DNA of 64,000 nt from assembly GCF_002902085.1 (NCBI RefSeq), contig NZ_PPQR01000025.1, forward strand, positions 1 to 64,000, in the 5' to 3' direction. This document shows, in pieces, positions 11,745-20,384 of this stretch (position 1 is the stretch's first letter; each line of letters begins with the position of its first letter). The notes below the pieces were generated by a model that ran no database searches, was not told the origin of the DNA, and saw nothing but the letters and a program-made list of their open reading frames with translations. Origin of the DNA: Staphylococcus simiae. GTDB taxonomy: Bacteria > Bacillota > Bacilli > Staphylococcales > Staphylococcaceae. The position numbers and the translations under genes are program-made.

Positions 11745-12989
11745 ATGATGAAAGTACTTGTAATTGGAGCTGGTGGTCGTGAACATGCACTAGCATATAA
11801 ATTAAATGAATCTAAAATAGTTGAACAAGTTTATGTCATACCTGGTAATGCTGCAATGGAACCTGTTGCTGAAATTCATACAGAAATAGCTGAATCAGAC
11901 CATAATCGTATCATACAATTTGTCTTAGAACATAAAATTGACTGGGTAGTTATAGGTCCTGAACAACCACTCATTGATGGTTTAACTGACAAACTACAAA
12001 ACAAAGGTATCAAAGTCTTTGGACCTAATCAACAAGCAGCACAAATTGAAGGCTCAAAATTATTTGCTAAAAAGTTAATGGAAAAATATAATATTCCAAC
12101 TGCAGATTATAAAGAAGTTCAAAATAAAGCTGATGCTAAAAGTTATGTTAAAACTTGTGAATTACCTGTTGTCATTAAGAAAGACGGCCTAGCAGCAGGT
12201 AAAGGTGTTATTATCGCTGATACTCGTGAAGCGGCTTTAAGTGCCATTGAACAGATGTACGGTCCTGATGAAGAAGGAATGATTGTCTTTGAAAGCTTTT
12301 TAGAAGGAGAAGAATTTTCATTAATGACATTTGTTAATGGTGACTATGCAGTACCATTTGATTGCATTGCTCAAGATCATAAACGTGCTTATGACAATGA
12401 TGAGGGGCCTAACACTGGTGGCATGGGTGCATATTGTCCTGTATCACATATCAGTGAGGATGTACTTAAGCGTACAAATAAAGAGATAGCTCAACCAATT
12501 GCTAAAGCGATGTTTGATGAAGGATATCAGTTCTTCGGTTTACTATACATTGGTGCTATTCTAACAACTGATGGTCCTAAAGTCATTGAATTTAATGCCC
12601 GTTTTGGAGATCCAGAAGCACAAGTATTATTAAGTCGTATGAATAGTGATTTAATGCAACATATCATTGATTTAGAACACAAAGCGCCAATTCAATTTGA
12701 ATGGAAACCACAGACTTATGTTGGCGTTATGTTGGCATCAAAAGGTTATCCAGATGCTTATGAAAAGGGACATGAAGTAACGGGTTTTGAATTGAATGAC
12801 AACTTCTTTGTTAGTGGTTTAACAACTGAAAATAGTAAATTCGTTACTTCTGGCGGTAGAGTAATTTTAGCTATGGGTAATGGCAATACCGTTGAAGAAG
12901 CACAACAACAAGCCTATAAAAATGCAGAAAAAATTAATAGTGATAATTTATTTTATCGACATGACATCGCTAATAAAGCTTTAAAATAA
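11745..12989 (+). CDS. purD: Phosphoribosylamine-glycine ligase (GAR synthetase)
   Basis: ATP-grasp ligase joining phosphoribosylamine and glycine. It shows [12 protein letters not shown] at the N terminus, VVKKDG-type ATP-binding lysines ([13 protein letters not shown]), the family signature [10 protein letters not shown] and GMGAYCPV. Two adjacent ATG codons (11745 and 11748) fit AAGGGG upstream; the second is equally possible. It is the last gene of the operon, followed by a strong hairpin terminator. Confidence 0.96.
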   Translation: MMKVLVIGAGGREHALAYKLNESKIVEQVYVIPGNAAMEPVAEIHTEIAESDHNRIIQFVLEHKIDWVVIGPEQPLIDGLTDKLQNKGIKVFGPNQQAAQIEGSKLFAKKLMEKYNIPTADYKEVQNKADAKSYVKTCELPVVIKKDGLAAGKGVIIADTREAALSAIEQMYGPDEEGMIVFESFLEGEEFSLMTFVNGDYAVPFDCIAQDHKRAYDNDEGPNTGGMGAYCPVSHISEDVLKRTNKEIAQPIAKAMFDEGYQFFGLLYIGAILTTDGPKVIEFNARFGDPEAQVLLSRMNSDLMQHIIDLEHKAPIQFEWKPQTYVGVMLASKGYPDAYEKGHEVTGFELNDNFFVSGLTTENSKFVTSGGRVILAMGNGNTVEEAQQQAYKNAEKINSDNLFYRHDIANKALK

Positions 12990-12995
12990 TTAGTA

Positions 12996-13056
12996 AATAG
13001 CCACACCGTGTTAATTCTCAATAGAGAAATTGACATGGTGTGGCTATTAATTTTTG
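12996..13056. terminator. Terminator at the end of the pur operon
   Basis: Twelve-base-pair stem AATAGCCACACC (12996-13007) / GGTGTGGCTATT (13037-13048), followed on the plus strand by AATTTTTG. It also lies downstream of the convergent ECF transporter operon and may work, less well, on the minus strand. Confidence 0.85.
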
Positions 13057-13146
13057 TTTGCTGAACGGTAATTTTATGTTTTTAAGCGAGCTAATAATTT
13101 AGCAGAGGATTAACGAACTATACGACCTACGAACTCATTATTGTGA

Positions 13147-13953
13147 TTAGCCTATTCGTCCCAATCTAACATCTCCGATATTTGTAATAGGAATATATTG
13201 AGCAGCAACATAGGCTAGTAAAATAATACCTGTAGTTAGTGCAATAAAAAGAATATCTTTATATGAAAATGGGGCATAATAATAGTAAGTACGTGGACCA
13301 TCTTCAAATCCTTTTGACTCCATTGCGACTGATAATTGATGTGCTTTTCTAATATTTTGACTTAATAAAGGTATGATAAGATGCTTTATTCTTTTGAATC
13401 CTCTGTAATTAGAGCGATCAATCATTTGATAGCGAATGCTTAATGAACGACGTAATTGAATTAATGAACTTACCATAATTGGTACCATTCTGATAGCAGC
13501 CATAAAGGCATAAGCTATTTTAGGTTTGACTTTTAGGTGTTGCATTAAACTATAAAAGATCATCACAACTTGTGATGTTAAAGCAATTAAAATGCCATAA
13601 AAAGATATCGTCATTGTTCTCAGTGCGACATGTAATCCTCGAATCAAACTTTCAGTCGTAATGTTAATAAAACCAATATGCAATAATGTATGACTTCCTT
13701 TACCATATAAAATCATAAATAAAGACGATAGAATGGCAAACGCCATACTTAGTGTAATAAATAGCATAGTAATCTTATATTGGGTTCCATTAAATAATAG
13801 TAAATAGATTAACATCAACATTGTGATGTATAACATAAAATCAAAATGATGTACAAAAATAACGAAGAAAAATAATACAATACCTAAGAATAGTTTAGTT
13901 ATAATATTTACATCATCAATAAAATGATACTGTTTTTTCCATTGCTCAAACAT
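13147..13953 (-). CDS. ECF transporter transmembrane (T) component, thiamine-precursor system
   Basis: Integral membrane coupling subunit of an energy-coupling-factor importer, corresponding to YkoC of Bacillus. The protein has five or six hydrophobic segments and a cytoplasmic region with RG-type coupling motifs (NYRGFKRIK, ESKGFEDGPRT). An in-frame GTG at 13962 directly abuts the GAGGGTGA ribosome binding site, so ATG 13953 (268 residues) is preferred. It overlaps the ATPase gene end, and the upstream TPP riboswitch points to thiamine or its pyrimidine precursor as substrate. Confidence 0.88.
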   Translation of the reverse strand: MFEQWKKQYHFIDDVNIITKLFLGIVLFFFVIFVHHFDFMLYITMLMLIYLLLFNGTQYKITMLFITLSMAFAILSSLFMILYGKGSHTLLHIGFINITTESLIRGLHVALRTMTISFYGILIALTSQVVMIFYSLMQHLKVKPKIAYAFMAAIRMVPIMVSSLIQLRRSLSIRYQMIDRSNYRGFKRIKHLIIPLLSQNIRKAHQLSVAMESKGFEDGPRTYYYYAPFSYKDILFIALTTGIILLAYVAAQYIPITNIGDVRLGRIG

Positions 13954-15349
13954 GACATTCACCCTCGCTGTCTATTAAATGACCATTGTCGATAGTTAAT
14001 TGTCGAGTAGAATAACGTGCAATGATATTCTGATCATGTGTTACCATTACGATAGTTTGACCCTTATTCACACGTTGTTGAAAAAGTTTAATTAGTTGAA
14101 ATGTATTATGACTATCTAAGCCAAAAGTTGGTTCGTCAAGAAAGATGATGTCTGCATTAGAGCTTAAAGCAGTTGCGACACTGAGACGTCTTTTTTGTCC
14201 CATAGATAATTCAAAAGGGTGTTGATTTGCGACACTTTCTAACTTTAATAGCTGCAACAATTGTGTCGTTTTGTCATTACTTTCTTCAGCATTTAAATGA
14301 TTGTGTTGGATATTTATTTCTTCATAAACTGAATTTGTTATAAATTGTAATTCTGGATTCTGATAGACTAGAAACATATGTTGTGCTGCGTCTTTAATAG
14401 ATTGAAGTGTATGGTTTTTGAACGTCATTTTACCTTTGTATTTAATTAAATGCATGATTGATTCTAATAAAGACGTTTTACCGCTACCATTTTGACCAGT
14501 AATTGCGATCCATTCATGTGTATAGATTGGTAGTTGCTCGACTTGAAATAATGCTTTTTTACCTCTTATTACTTGTCCATCACTAAAATTAAACAGTTTA
14601 GTCTTATGCGTTGGTGTCTTTAATATGTTAGTAGGTGCATCATTCCATGCATTTGGATGCCATACACCAAATTGTGAAAGCAAATGTTCATAATGCTGTA
14701 AAATATTGTGTGGTTGATCATCAGCAATAATACTGCCATCATAATCCATTAATAACGCACGATCAACGACATCCCAGATATAATCCACTTTATGCTCAAC
14801 GATAATAACCGTCTGGTCTTGCCATAAGTCAATTAATTTTTGCCATAATTCTTGAGTAGCTTGATCATCTAACATAGCAGTCGGTTCATCTAAGAACAAA
14901 GTTTCAGCTTGTTGTAAGATTGTTTCTGCGATAGCTAATTTTTGTTTCATACCACCACTTAAGTCTTTAATATATGTGTGAGGCGTGACATCCAAATTAA
15001 CCATAGATAATGCACGTTCTATTTGTTCAGTCATTTCATATCGTGGTACTTGCTTATTTTCCAGAACAAAAGCTAGTTCTTCATATACTTTAGGCATACA
15101 AAATTGGTTATCAGGATCTTGAAAAATAATGCCATTAGATGAAGTGATATGTAATTCATCATATTTTAATGGTAATTCAACTAAATTTGGAACAATGCCG
15201 CTTAAAACATTTAACAAAGTACTTTTACCTGAGCCAGAAGGTCCTAATAGTAATAATTTTTCTTTGTCTTTAATTGTAAGATTTAAATCGTCAAAAATTT
15301 TCTTTTGACCATTAGGATATTTTAATCGTAAATTACTAACTTTTAACAC
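13946..15349 (-). CDS. ECF transporter ATPase, two fused ABC domains
   Basis: Cytoplasmic energising subunit, corresponding to YkoD. Two complete nucleotide-binding domains are fused in 467 residues: the first with Walker A GPSGSGKST, signature LSGGMKQK and Walker B TLFLDEPTAMLD; the second with GQNGSGKTS, the variant signature LSMGQKRR and IIFLDEPTFGLD. The fusion replaces separate EcfA1 and EcfA2 proteins, as is typical for dedicated thiamine-precursor systems. It lies between the S and T component genes, 14 bases from the former. Confidence 0.93.
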   Translation of the reverse strand: MLKVSNLRLKYPNGQKKIFDDLNLTIKDKEKLLLLGPSGSGKSTLLNVLSGIVPNLVELPLKYDELHITSSNGIIFQDPDNQFCMPKVYEELAFVLENKQVPRYEMTEQIERALSMVNLDVTPHTYIKDLSGGMKQKLAIAETILQQAETLFLDEPTAMLDDQATQELWQKLIDLWQDQTVIIVEHKVDYIWDVVDRALLMDYDGSIIADDQPHNILQHYEHLLSQFGVWHPNAWNDAPTNILKTPTHKTKLFNFSDGQVIRGKKALFQVEQLPIYTHEWIAITGQNGSGKTSLLESIMHLIKYKGKMTFKNHTLQSIKDAAQHMFLVYQNPELQFITNSVYEEINIQHNHLNAEESNDKTTQLLQLLKLESVANQHPFELSMGQKRRLSVATALSSNADIIFLDEPTFGLDSHNTFQLIKLFQQRVNKGQTIVMVTHDQNIIARYSTRQLTIDNGHLIDSEGECHV

Positions 15350-15363
15350 TTCAAGAACTCCTC

Positions 15364-15939
15364 TTATAAGTTGTCATAATCTTGTTTAGATGCTGGTCTA
15401 AATAATTTTGTAACGCCAGTTTGGTCTAAAGCCTTTACTATTAAATAAGATAATAGTCCAGCTACGAAAATACCACTTAATAATCTAAATATGATAAATA
15501 AAATTAAATTCCAGCCTGCAACTTCATTTAAGTAACCATAATAGTAATCAATTGGGAATGCTGCTAGGGCAGTACAAAATCCTGCTAACATCGCAACCAT
15601 AACTGAACGTGATTTATATTTAAAAATGAAAAAGATCAGTTCACAAGCAAGACCTTGTATGAGTGCATATATAATAGTAGGAATATCAAATCGACCCATA
15701 ACAATTGTTTCTCCAGCACCAGCTGCAAATTCTGCTAATAAAGCAATGCCGGGTTTAGGAATAATTAAATAACATACAATAGCTGCCATAAACCATACAC
15801 CATTGGTCAATTGTTCAATATGTAATCCAGCGACTTGAATGCCATTGTAAACAAACCACCATAAGTTATAAATAATTGCAAATACTACTGAAATCATAAC
15901 CGTGACTAAAATTTCAGATAGTTTTAAACCTTTTGACAT
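15364..15939 (-). CDS. ECF transporter substrate-binding (S) component, YkoE-type
   Basis: Membrane S component, about 191 residues and six hydrophobic segments, that in the YkoE family binds the thiamine precursor hydroxymethylpyrimidine. The family call rests on operon order (S, fused A, T), size and the TPP riboswitch directly upstream. An ATG at 15945 sits only one base from the AGGAGGA (15947-15953), so the ATG at 15939, about seven bases away, is the likelier start. Confidence 0.87.
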   Translation of the reverse strand: MSKGLKLSEILVTVMISVVFAIIYNLWWFVYNGIQVAGLHIEQLTNGVWFMAAIVCYLIIPKPGIALLAEFAAGAGETIVMGRFDIPTIIYALIQGLACELIFFIFKYKSRSVMVAMLAGFCTALAAFPIDYYYGYLNEVAGWNLILFIIFRLLSGIFVAGLLSYLIVKALDQTGVTKLFRPASKQDYDNL

Positions 15940-15953
15940 AATCATTTCCTCCT

Positions 15954-15989
15954 AAAAAAACGCACAACCATCCATAGGAAAGTTGTGCG
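15954..15989 (-). terminator. Riboswitch-controlled intrinsic terminator
   Basis: On the minus strand CGCACAAC pairs with GTTGTGCG and is followed by seven T. It lies between the TPP aptamer and the YkoE ribosome binding site. Its ascending arm contains ACTTTCCTA, the exact complement of TAGGAAAGT at the 3' end of the aptamer, which gives a mutually exclusive antiterminator. Confidence 0.88.
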
Positions 15990-16017
15990 TGACAATATAT
16001 GCGTATTATATATTATG

Positions 16018-16103
16018 GTAACACTTTCCTACGCTAGTTTCAGCTAGATCAGGTTCGAAGGGTTTGAGGAATAGCCTCATCTCAGTTAAAAACACCCCTA
16101 GTG
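16018..16103 (-). promoter_or_regulatory. TPP (THI-box) riboswitch aptamer
   Basis: The minus strand contains the conserved THI-box blocks in order: ACTAGGGGTG, CTGAGATGAGG, CCCTTCGAACCTGATCTAG, and CTAGCGTAGGAAAGT. This is a canonical thiamine pyrophosphate aptamer. With the terminator at 15954-15989 it should switch off the ECF transporter operon when TPP is plentiful. Confidence 0.97.
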
Positions 16104-16191
16104 CGTTCTATTATTTATTTAACTCTACTGTAAGTTGTTTGTTAAACAATGTCAATACACTAAATAGTATATTATTGATTAAAAATATTAA

Positions 16192-16326
16192 TTAATTTAA
16201 AGTATCTTGAATATCTTGTTTTGTTTGATCCATGTCATCTGTTTTATTCTCTTTTTGTTCTTTTAAATCTTGTTCTACTTCTTTAGCTTTTTCTGCTGCT
16301 TTTTTTGCTTGTTCTTCTTTTGACAT
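16192..16326 (-). CDS. Small charged protein, 44 residues, unknown function
   Basis: An ATG at 16326 with the strong ribosome binding site TGGAGGTAC (16332-16340) opens a 44-codon frame. The product is almost entirely Lys, Glu, Gln, Asp and Ala (MSKEEQAKKAAEKAKEVEQ...), predicted to be helical or coiled-coil, with no cysteine, membrane segment or signal peptide. It lies alone between the TPP riboswitch leader and auxA. The good ribosome binding site and uniform composition argue for a real gene; the function is unknown. Confidence 0.7.
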   Translation of the reverse strand: MSKEEQAKKAAEKAKEVEQDLKEQKENKTDDMDQTKQDIQDTLN

Positions 16327-16400
16327 AATAAGTACCTCCAATAGTATATAAATTGTTTACATTTTAATTTTACCCAGTTATGCTATTTATAAACTTTTTA

Positions 16401-16520
16401 GACCTTGGGACAAAACATTTCACATTTCAATTCAACATTTGGCAGTAACTGTTTGGATTGTAAAATGTTGATAAACCAATATTTTACAAATTTAGTCAAT
16501 CTAGCAGGGGTGGGATTACG
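16401..16520 (-). repeat. Dispersed intergenic repeat module, copy B
   Basis: Read on the minus strand it gives AATCCCACCCC, a TTTGTAAAATATTG / CAACATTTTACAA inverted pair, CAGTTACTGCCAAATG, GAAATGTGAAATG and TGTCCCAAGGTC, the same blocks in the same order as copies A, C and D. A 63-codon plus-strand frame across it is an artefact of the repeat. Confidence 0.75.
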
Positions 16521-16623
16521 ACATGAATTTTATATAAAATTTATGTTTGTTTACTCTCATTTATACATTTATTTAAAGACAACAACAGTAGATTAATATA
16601 TAATAATTTTTGAGGTGAACATA

Positions 16624-17934
16624 ATGTCTTTTCTTAGGAAACACGCCGAAATTATATTTAGCTATTTAATCGGTATCGTTTCACTCTTCACTGGTCTCAT
16701 TATTTTAATAAACTTACCTTTAATTAAACAGTTAAATGGTGATAAGAAAGTAAACACACACGTACATAATGTATGGGAATTTTTAAATGCATTTTTTAGT
16801 GAAATTATAAAAGTAATGAGTCGCTTTATAGGGAATTTCCCTATAGTTAGTGCAATTGTGATAATTATATTCGGCATAGTAGTTATGTTAATCGGACATA
16901 CTTTATTTAGAACAATCAAGTATGACTATGACATATCCATATTCTTTTTAATTATTGGAATAATGTACTTTATTATTACTTTAATTTTAATGACGCAAGT
17001 ATACGGCGTATTTGCTTTAGTTTTCTTAATTCCTTTTACTATCCATATAGGTTACATTGTTTATAAAGATGAACTTAATAGCAATAATATAAAGAGCCAT
17101 TATATGTGGATTATAGTAAGTTATGGAATAAGTTATTTAATTACTCAAATTGCTTTGTACGGTAGAATTGATGCTAATGAAATTGAATCTATAGATATTC
17201 TTAGTGTTAATACTTTCTTTATTATTATGTGGTTACTAGGTCAGATGGCAATATGGAACTTCTTATTCTTACGTCGTGCGTTACCATTGACGAAACAAGA
17301 ATTAGGTGAAGAAGAGCCAGAATTATCTAGAACAAGTAAAGGTAATGTGACAAATCAAACGAAAATTCATTTGAAACAACTCCAAGATAAGACAACAGAA
17401 TATGCTCGTAAGACAAGAAGAAGTGTCGATTTAGATAAAATCAGAGCTAAACGTGATAAGTTTAAACAAAAAGTTAAAAACATTGTAGATATTCAAGAGG
17501 ATGATATTCCAAACTGGATGAGAAAACCTAAATGGGTTAAACCGTTATATGTTCAATTAATTTGTGGAGTAGTTTTATTCTTATTCACATTTTTAGAATT
17601 TAATAATAGAAATTCATTGTTCTTGTCTGGTGACTGGGAATTATCTCAAACACAATATGTCATTGAATGGGTAACGTTATTACTGTTAATTTTTATCATT
17701 ATTGCATATATTGCTACAACGTTAACATACAATTTAAAAGGTAAACTATATTATCTACAATTATTCATGGGTAGTATTTTATTCTTTAAATTGTTAACTG
17801 AATTTATTAATATTATGATTCATGGATTATTGTTATCTGTCTTTATTACACCAACATTATTTATTATGTTATTAGCGATAATCATTTCTTACTCTTTACA
17901 ATTAAGAGAGAAACCTGAAAACACGAAATATTAA
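16624..17934 (+). CDS. auxA: Membrane protein AuxA, auxiliary factor of beta-lactam resistance / lipoteichoic acid stability
   Basis: Polytopic membrane protein of 436 residues with about ten hydrophobic segments in two blocks, separated by a basic cytoplasmic stretch (about 215-290) rich in Lys, Arg and Thr. Gene position between the thiamine ECF operon and the rRNA methyltransferase matches S. aureus auxA, reported to stabilise lipoteichoic acid and support beta-lactam resistance in MRSA. That function is by synteny and memory, not from a recognisable domain. GTG 16615 lies inside the GAGGTGA ribosome binding site; ATG 16624 fits better. Confidence 0.78.
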   Translation: MSFLRKHAEIIFSYLIGIVSLFTGLIILINLPLIKQLNGDKKVNTHVHNVWEFLNAFFSEIIKVMSRFIGNFPIVSAIVIIIFGIVVMLIGHTLFRTIKYDYDISIFFLIIGIMYFIITLILMTQVYGVFALVFLIPFTIHIGYIVYKDELNSNNIKSHYMWIIVSYGISYLITQIALYGRIDANEIESIDILSVNTFFIIMWLLGQMAIWNFLFLRRALPLTKQELGEEEPELSRTSKGNVTNQTKIHLKQLQDKTTEYARKTRRSVDLDKIRAKRDKFKQKVKNIVDIQEDDIPNWMRKPKWVKPLYVQLICGVVLFLFTFLEFNNRNSLFLSGDWELSQTQYVIEWVTLLLLIFIIIAYIATTLTYNLKGKLYYLQLFMGSILFFKLLTEFINIMIHGLLLSVFITPTLFIMLLAIIISYSLQLREKPENTKY

Positions 17935-17941
17935 TTTAATT

Positions 17942-17986
17942 GGTACTATTACTCAATGTATTAAATTGGGAATAGTACCTTTTTGT
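17942..17986 (+). terminator. Terminator downstream of auxA
   Basis: Stem GGTACTATT (17942-17950) / AATAGTACC (17971-17979) followed by TTTTTGTTTTTT. The following 200 bases up to the next gene show no other clear feature. Confidence 0.85.
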
Positions 17987-18194
17987 TTTTTAGTTAAAAA
18001 CTAATGAATAATTTTGGAATAAAAAGTAAATCGTAGTTATGTCATATCAATTATTTCAGTAGTTTGTTAAAATCGACTATGAATCGTTAAAAGTTTGTCA
18101 ATTATAATGCGGATGATAATACAAAGAGTAAGTTAAAATTAGCGCATACTATATGATGAAACAATATTAAGAGAATAAGAAAGGTTGTTATCGA

Positions 18195-19367
18195 ATGAAA
18201 TTAGCAACATTAAATAAAGGTAAAGAAACAAAATATTTAAATGGTTACCCATTAATAGAAGAAGACGATATTTATAAGCATGATCATTTAAAAGAAGGAG
18301 ACTTATTCCATTTAATCACAGAAAGAGAACAATATATTGCTACTGCTTATGTTGGAAGACAGCATAAAGGTTTAGGATGGGTATTATCTTATGATAAACA
18401 AGATCAAGTTGATATTAAATTTTTCGAAAAATTATTTAAAGATGCTTTAGAGGAAAGACAATATTATTACAATATAGATGGTACGAATGCTTTTAGGTTA
18501 TTTAATGCTGAAGGTGATGGTGTAGGTGGTTTGACAATTGACAACTATAATGGCCACTTTTTAATCCAATGGTATTCAAAAGGTATTTATAAATTTAAAT
18601 ACATGATACTTGAAGCGATTAGAGCCGTTTTCATTTTTGATTCTATTTATGAAAAAATTAGATTTAAAGATAGTGAATATAGTGGAGGATTTGTTGAAGG
18701 ACTTGCGCCAGATTTTCCAATTGTTATTGAAGAGAACTTCACATTTTATAATGTTGATTTAGAAGATGGTTTAATGACTGGTATCTTTTTAGATCAAAAA
18801 GAAGTAAGAAAAAAGTTAAGAGATCAATACTCTGATGGTAAAAATGTTTTAAATTTATTTAGTTATACTGGAGCATTTTCAGTTATTGCAGCACAAAATG
18901 CACGTTCAACAACGAGTGTTGATTTAGCAAATAGATCTCGTGGCTTAACAGAGGAAAATTTTGGGTTAAATGGTATCGACCCGAAAACGCAGTATATCTT
19001 TGTTATGGATACTTTTGACTTCTTTAAATATGCTGCACGACATCATCATTCATATGACACAATTGTCATTGATCCACCAAGTTTTGCTCGCAGTAAGAAA
19101 CGCACATTTTCAGTACAAAAAGATTATGACAAGTTGATCAATGGTGCACTAAGTATATTATCTTTTAAAGGAACTTTATTGCTTTGTACCAATTCAAGTG
19201 TTTTACCGTTGAAACAATTTAAAAATACGATTAAAAATACATTAGAAGATGCTGGTGTTGAATATCAAATATCTGAAGTTATGGGACTACCAAAAGACTT
19301 CAAAACAAACCCACATTACAAACCTTCAAAATATTTAAAGGCTGTTTTTGTCGATGTTAAGCTTTAA
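18195..19367 (+). CDS. Class I SAM-dependent rRNA methyltransferase, RlmI-like
   Basis: Predicted cytosine-5 rRNA methyltransferase of the RlmI/YwbD type (COG1092). The 390-residue protein has an N-terminal PUA-like RNA-binding region, a middle segment with EGDGVGGLTIDNY, the SAM-binding motif VLNLFSYTGAFSV and the catalytic-site motif IDPPSFARSKK. AAGGTTG precedes ATG 18195. The exact target nucleotide cannot be read from the sequence; 23S rRNA is likely by family. Confidence 0.85.
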   Translation: MKLATLNKGKETKYLNGYPLIEEDDIYKHDHLKEGDLFHLITEREQYIATAYVGRQHKGLGWVLSYDKQDQVDIKFFEKLFKDALEERQYYYNIDGTNAFRLFNAEGDGVGGLTIDNYNGHFLIQWYSKGIYKFKYMILEAIRAVFIFDSIYEKIRFKDSEYSGGFVEGLAPDFPIVIEENFTFYNVDLEDGLMTGIFLDQKEVRKKLRDQYSDGKNVLNLFSYTGAFSVIAAQNARSTTSVDLANRSRGLTEENFGLNGIDPKTQYIFVMDTFDFFKYAARHHHSYDTIVIDPPSFARSKKRTFSVQKDYDKLINGALSILSFKGTLLLCTNSSVLPLKQFKNTIKNTLEDAGVEYQISEVMGLPKDFKTNPHYKPSKYLKAVFVDVKL

Positions 19368-19420
19368 AAGTCTATAATTGGGGTATAACATCTTACTGAT
19401 AAAAGAAAGGTGATTAGAAA

Positions 19421-19963
19421 ATGGGCTTTAAAAATTCAATAGCAACTAATTTCACTAATAAATTAGGTAATTCAGTTTTAAATATAGAAGAAATTAACGA
19501 AAAAAATAGTATGCCAGTAACGTCAGAAGAATTACAGCAACGTCGTGACAGAGCAGAAGCACTAGTAAAGAAAAAATCTCTACTGTCATCTGGAATGAGT
19601 ATTGTACCCATACCAGGTTTAGATTTTGGTGTAGATTTAAAATTGATGAAAGATATTATAGAAGATGTAAATAAAATTTATGGTTTAGATCATAAACAAG
19701 TTAATAAGTTAAGTGATGATGTTAAAGAAAGAATTATGTCGGCAGCAGCGATTCAAGGCAGTCAATTTATAGGTAAAAGAATTTCAAGTGCTATATTGAA
19801 AGTTGTCATTAGAGATGTTGCTAAACGTACTGCAGCTAAACAAACGAAGTGGTTTCCAATTGTAGGACAAGCTGTTTCAGCTTCAATTAGTTATTATTTT
19901 ATGAACAAAATTGGAAAAGATCACATTCAAAAGTGCGAAAATGTTATTAAAAATGTCATGTAG
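19421..19963 (+). CDS. DUF697-like (YcjF family) small protein
   Basis: A 180-residue protein with the pattern of DUF697 proteins: an N-terminal helical region, a short hydrophobic hairpin LLSSGMSIVPIPGLDFGVD, and a C-terminal Gly-rich amphipathic segment WFPIVGQAVSASISYYFM. Such domains are often peripheral membrane modules beside small GTPases, but no GTPase domain is present. AAAGGTGAT precedes the start. Role unknown. Confidence 0.75.
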   Translation: MGFKNSIATNFTNKLGNSVLNIEEINEKNSMPVTSEELQQRRDRAEALVKKKSLLSSGMSIVPIPGLDFGVDLKLMKDIIEDVNKIYGLDHKQVNKLSDDVKERIMSAAAIQGSQFIGKRISSAILKVVIRDVAKRTAAKQTKWFPIVGQAVSASISYYFMNKIGKDHIQKCENVIKNVM

Positions 19964-20115
19964 GTGCTATAATAGCTTTGCGATTTATAAATTTTATTGA
20001 AACCGGTTTTAAACGAATTGAATTTGAGACTTGGTTTTGGTAAAGTTAAATTATAAAATAAGTTAGTATTGTAATAATATTGAAGATTCTAACTATACGA
20101 AGGAGAAATGTAATT

Positions 20116-20382
20116 ATGGAACAAAATTCATATGTAATTATTGACGAAACTGGTATTCACGCTAGACCAGCAACAATGTTAGTTCAAACAGCTTCAAAAT
20201 TTGATTCAGATATTCAATTAGAGTATAACGGTAAAAAAGTTAACTTAAAATCAATCATGGGTGTTATGAGTCTTGGTGTAGGTAAAGACGCTGAAATTAC
20301 AATTTACGCTGACGGAAGTGATGAAGCTGACGCAATTCAAGCAATCAGTGACGTCTTATCAAAAGAAGGATTGACTAAATAA
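20116..20382 (+). CDS. ptsH: Phosphocarrier protein HPr
   Basis: Central PTS phosphocarrier of 88 residues. His15 in ETGIHARPA takes phosphate from enzyme I; Ser46 in [11 protein letters not shown] is the HprK regulatory site that makes HPr a CcpA co-repressor. An upstream in-frame ATG at 20080 adds residues absent from HPr; AAGGAG about ten bases before ATG 20116 decides the start. ptsI follows after two bases, giving the usual ptsHI operon. Confidence 0.97.
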   Translation: MEQNSYVIIDETGIHARPATMLVQTASKFDSDIQLEYNGKKVNLKSIMGVMSLGVGKDAEITIYADGSDEADAIQAISDVLSKEGLTK

Positions 20383-20384
20383 TT

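Noticed and set aside
16405-16596. 63-codon plus-strand frame upstream of auxA
   Set aside because: It lies in repeat module copy B, has no ribosome binding site and its composition follows the repeat rather than a protein.
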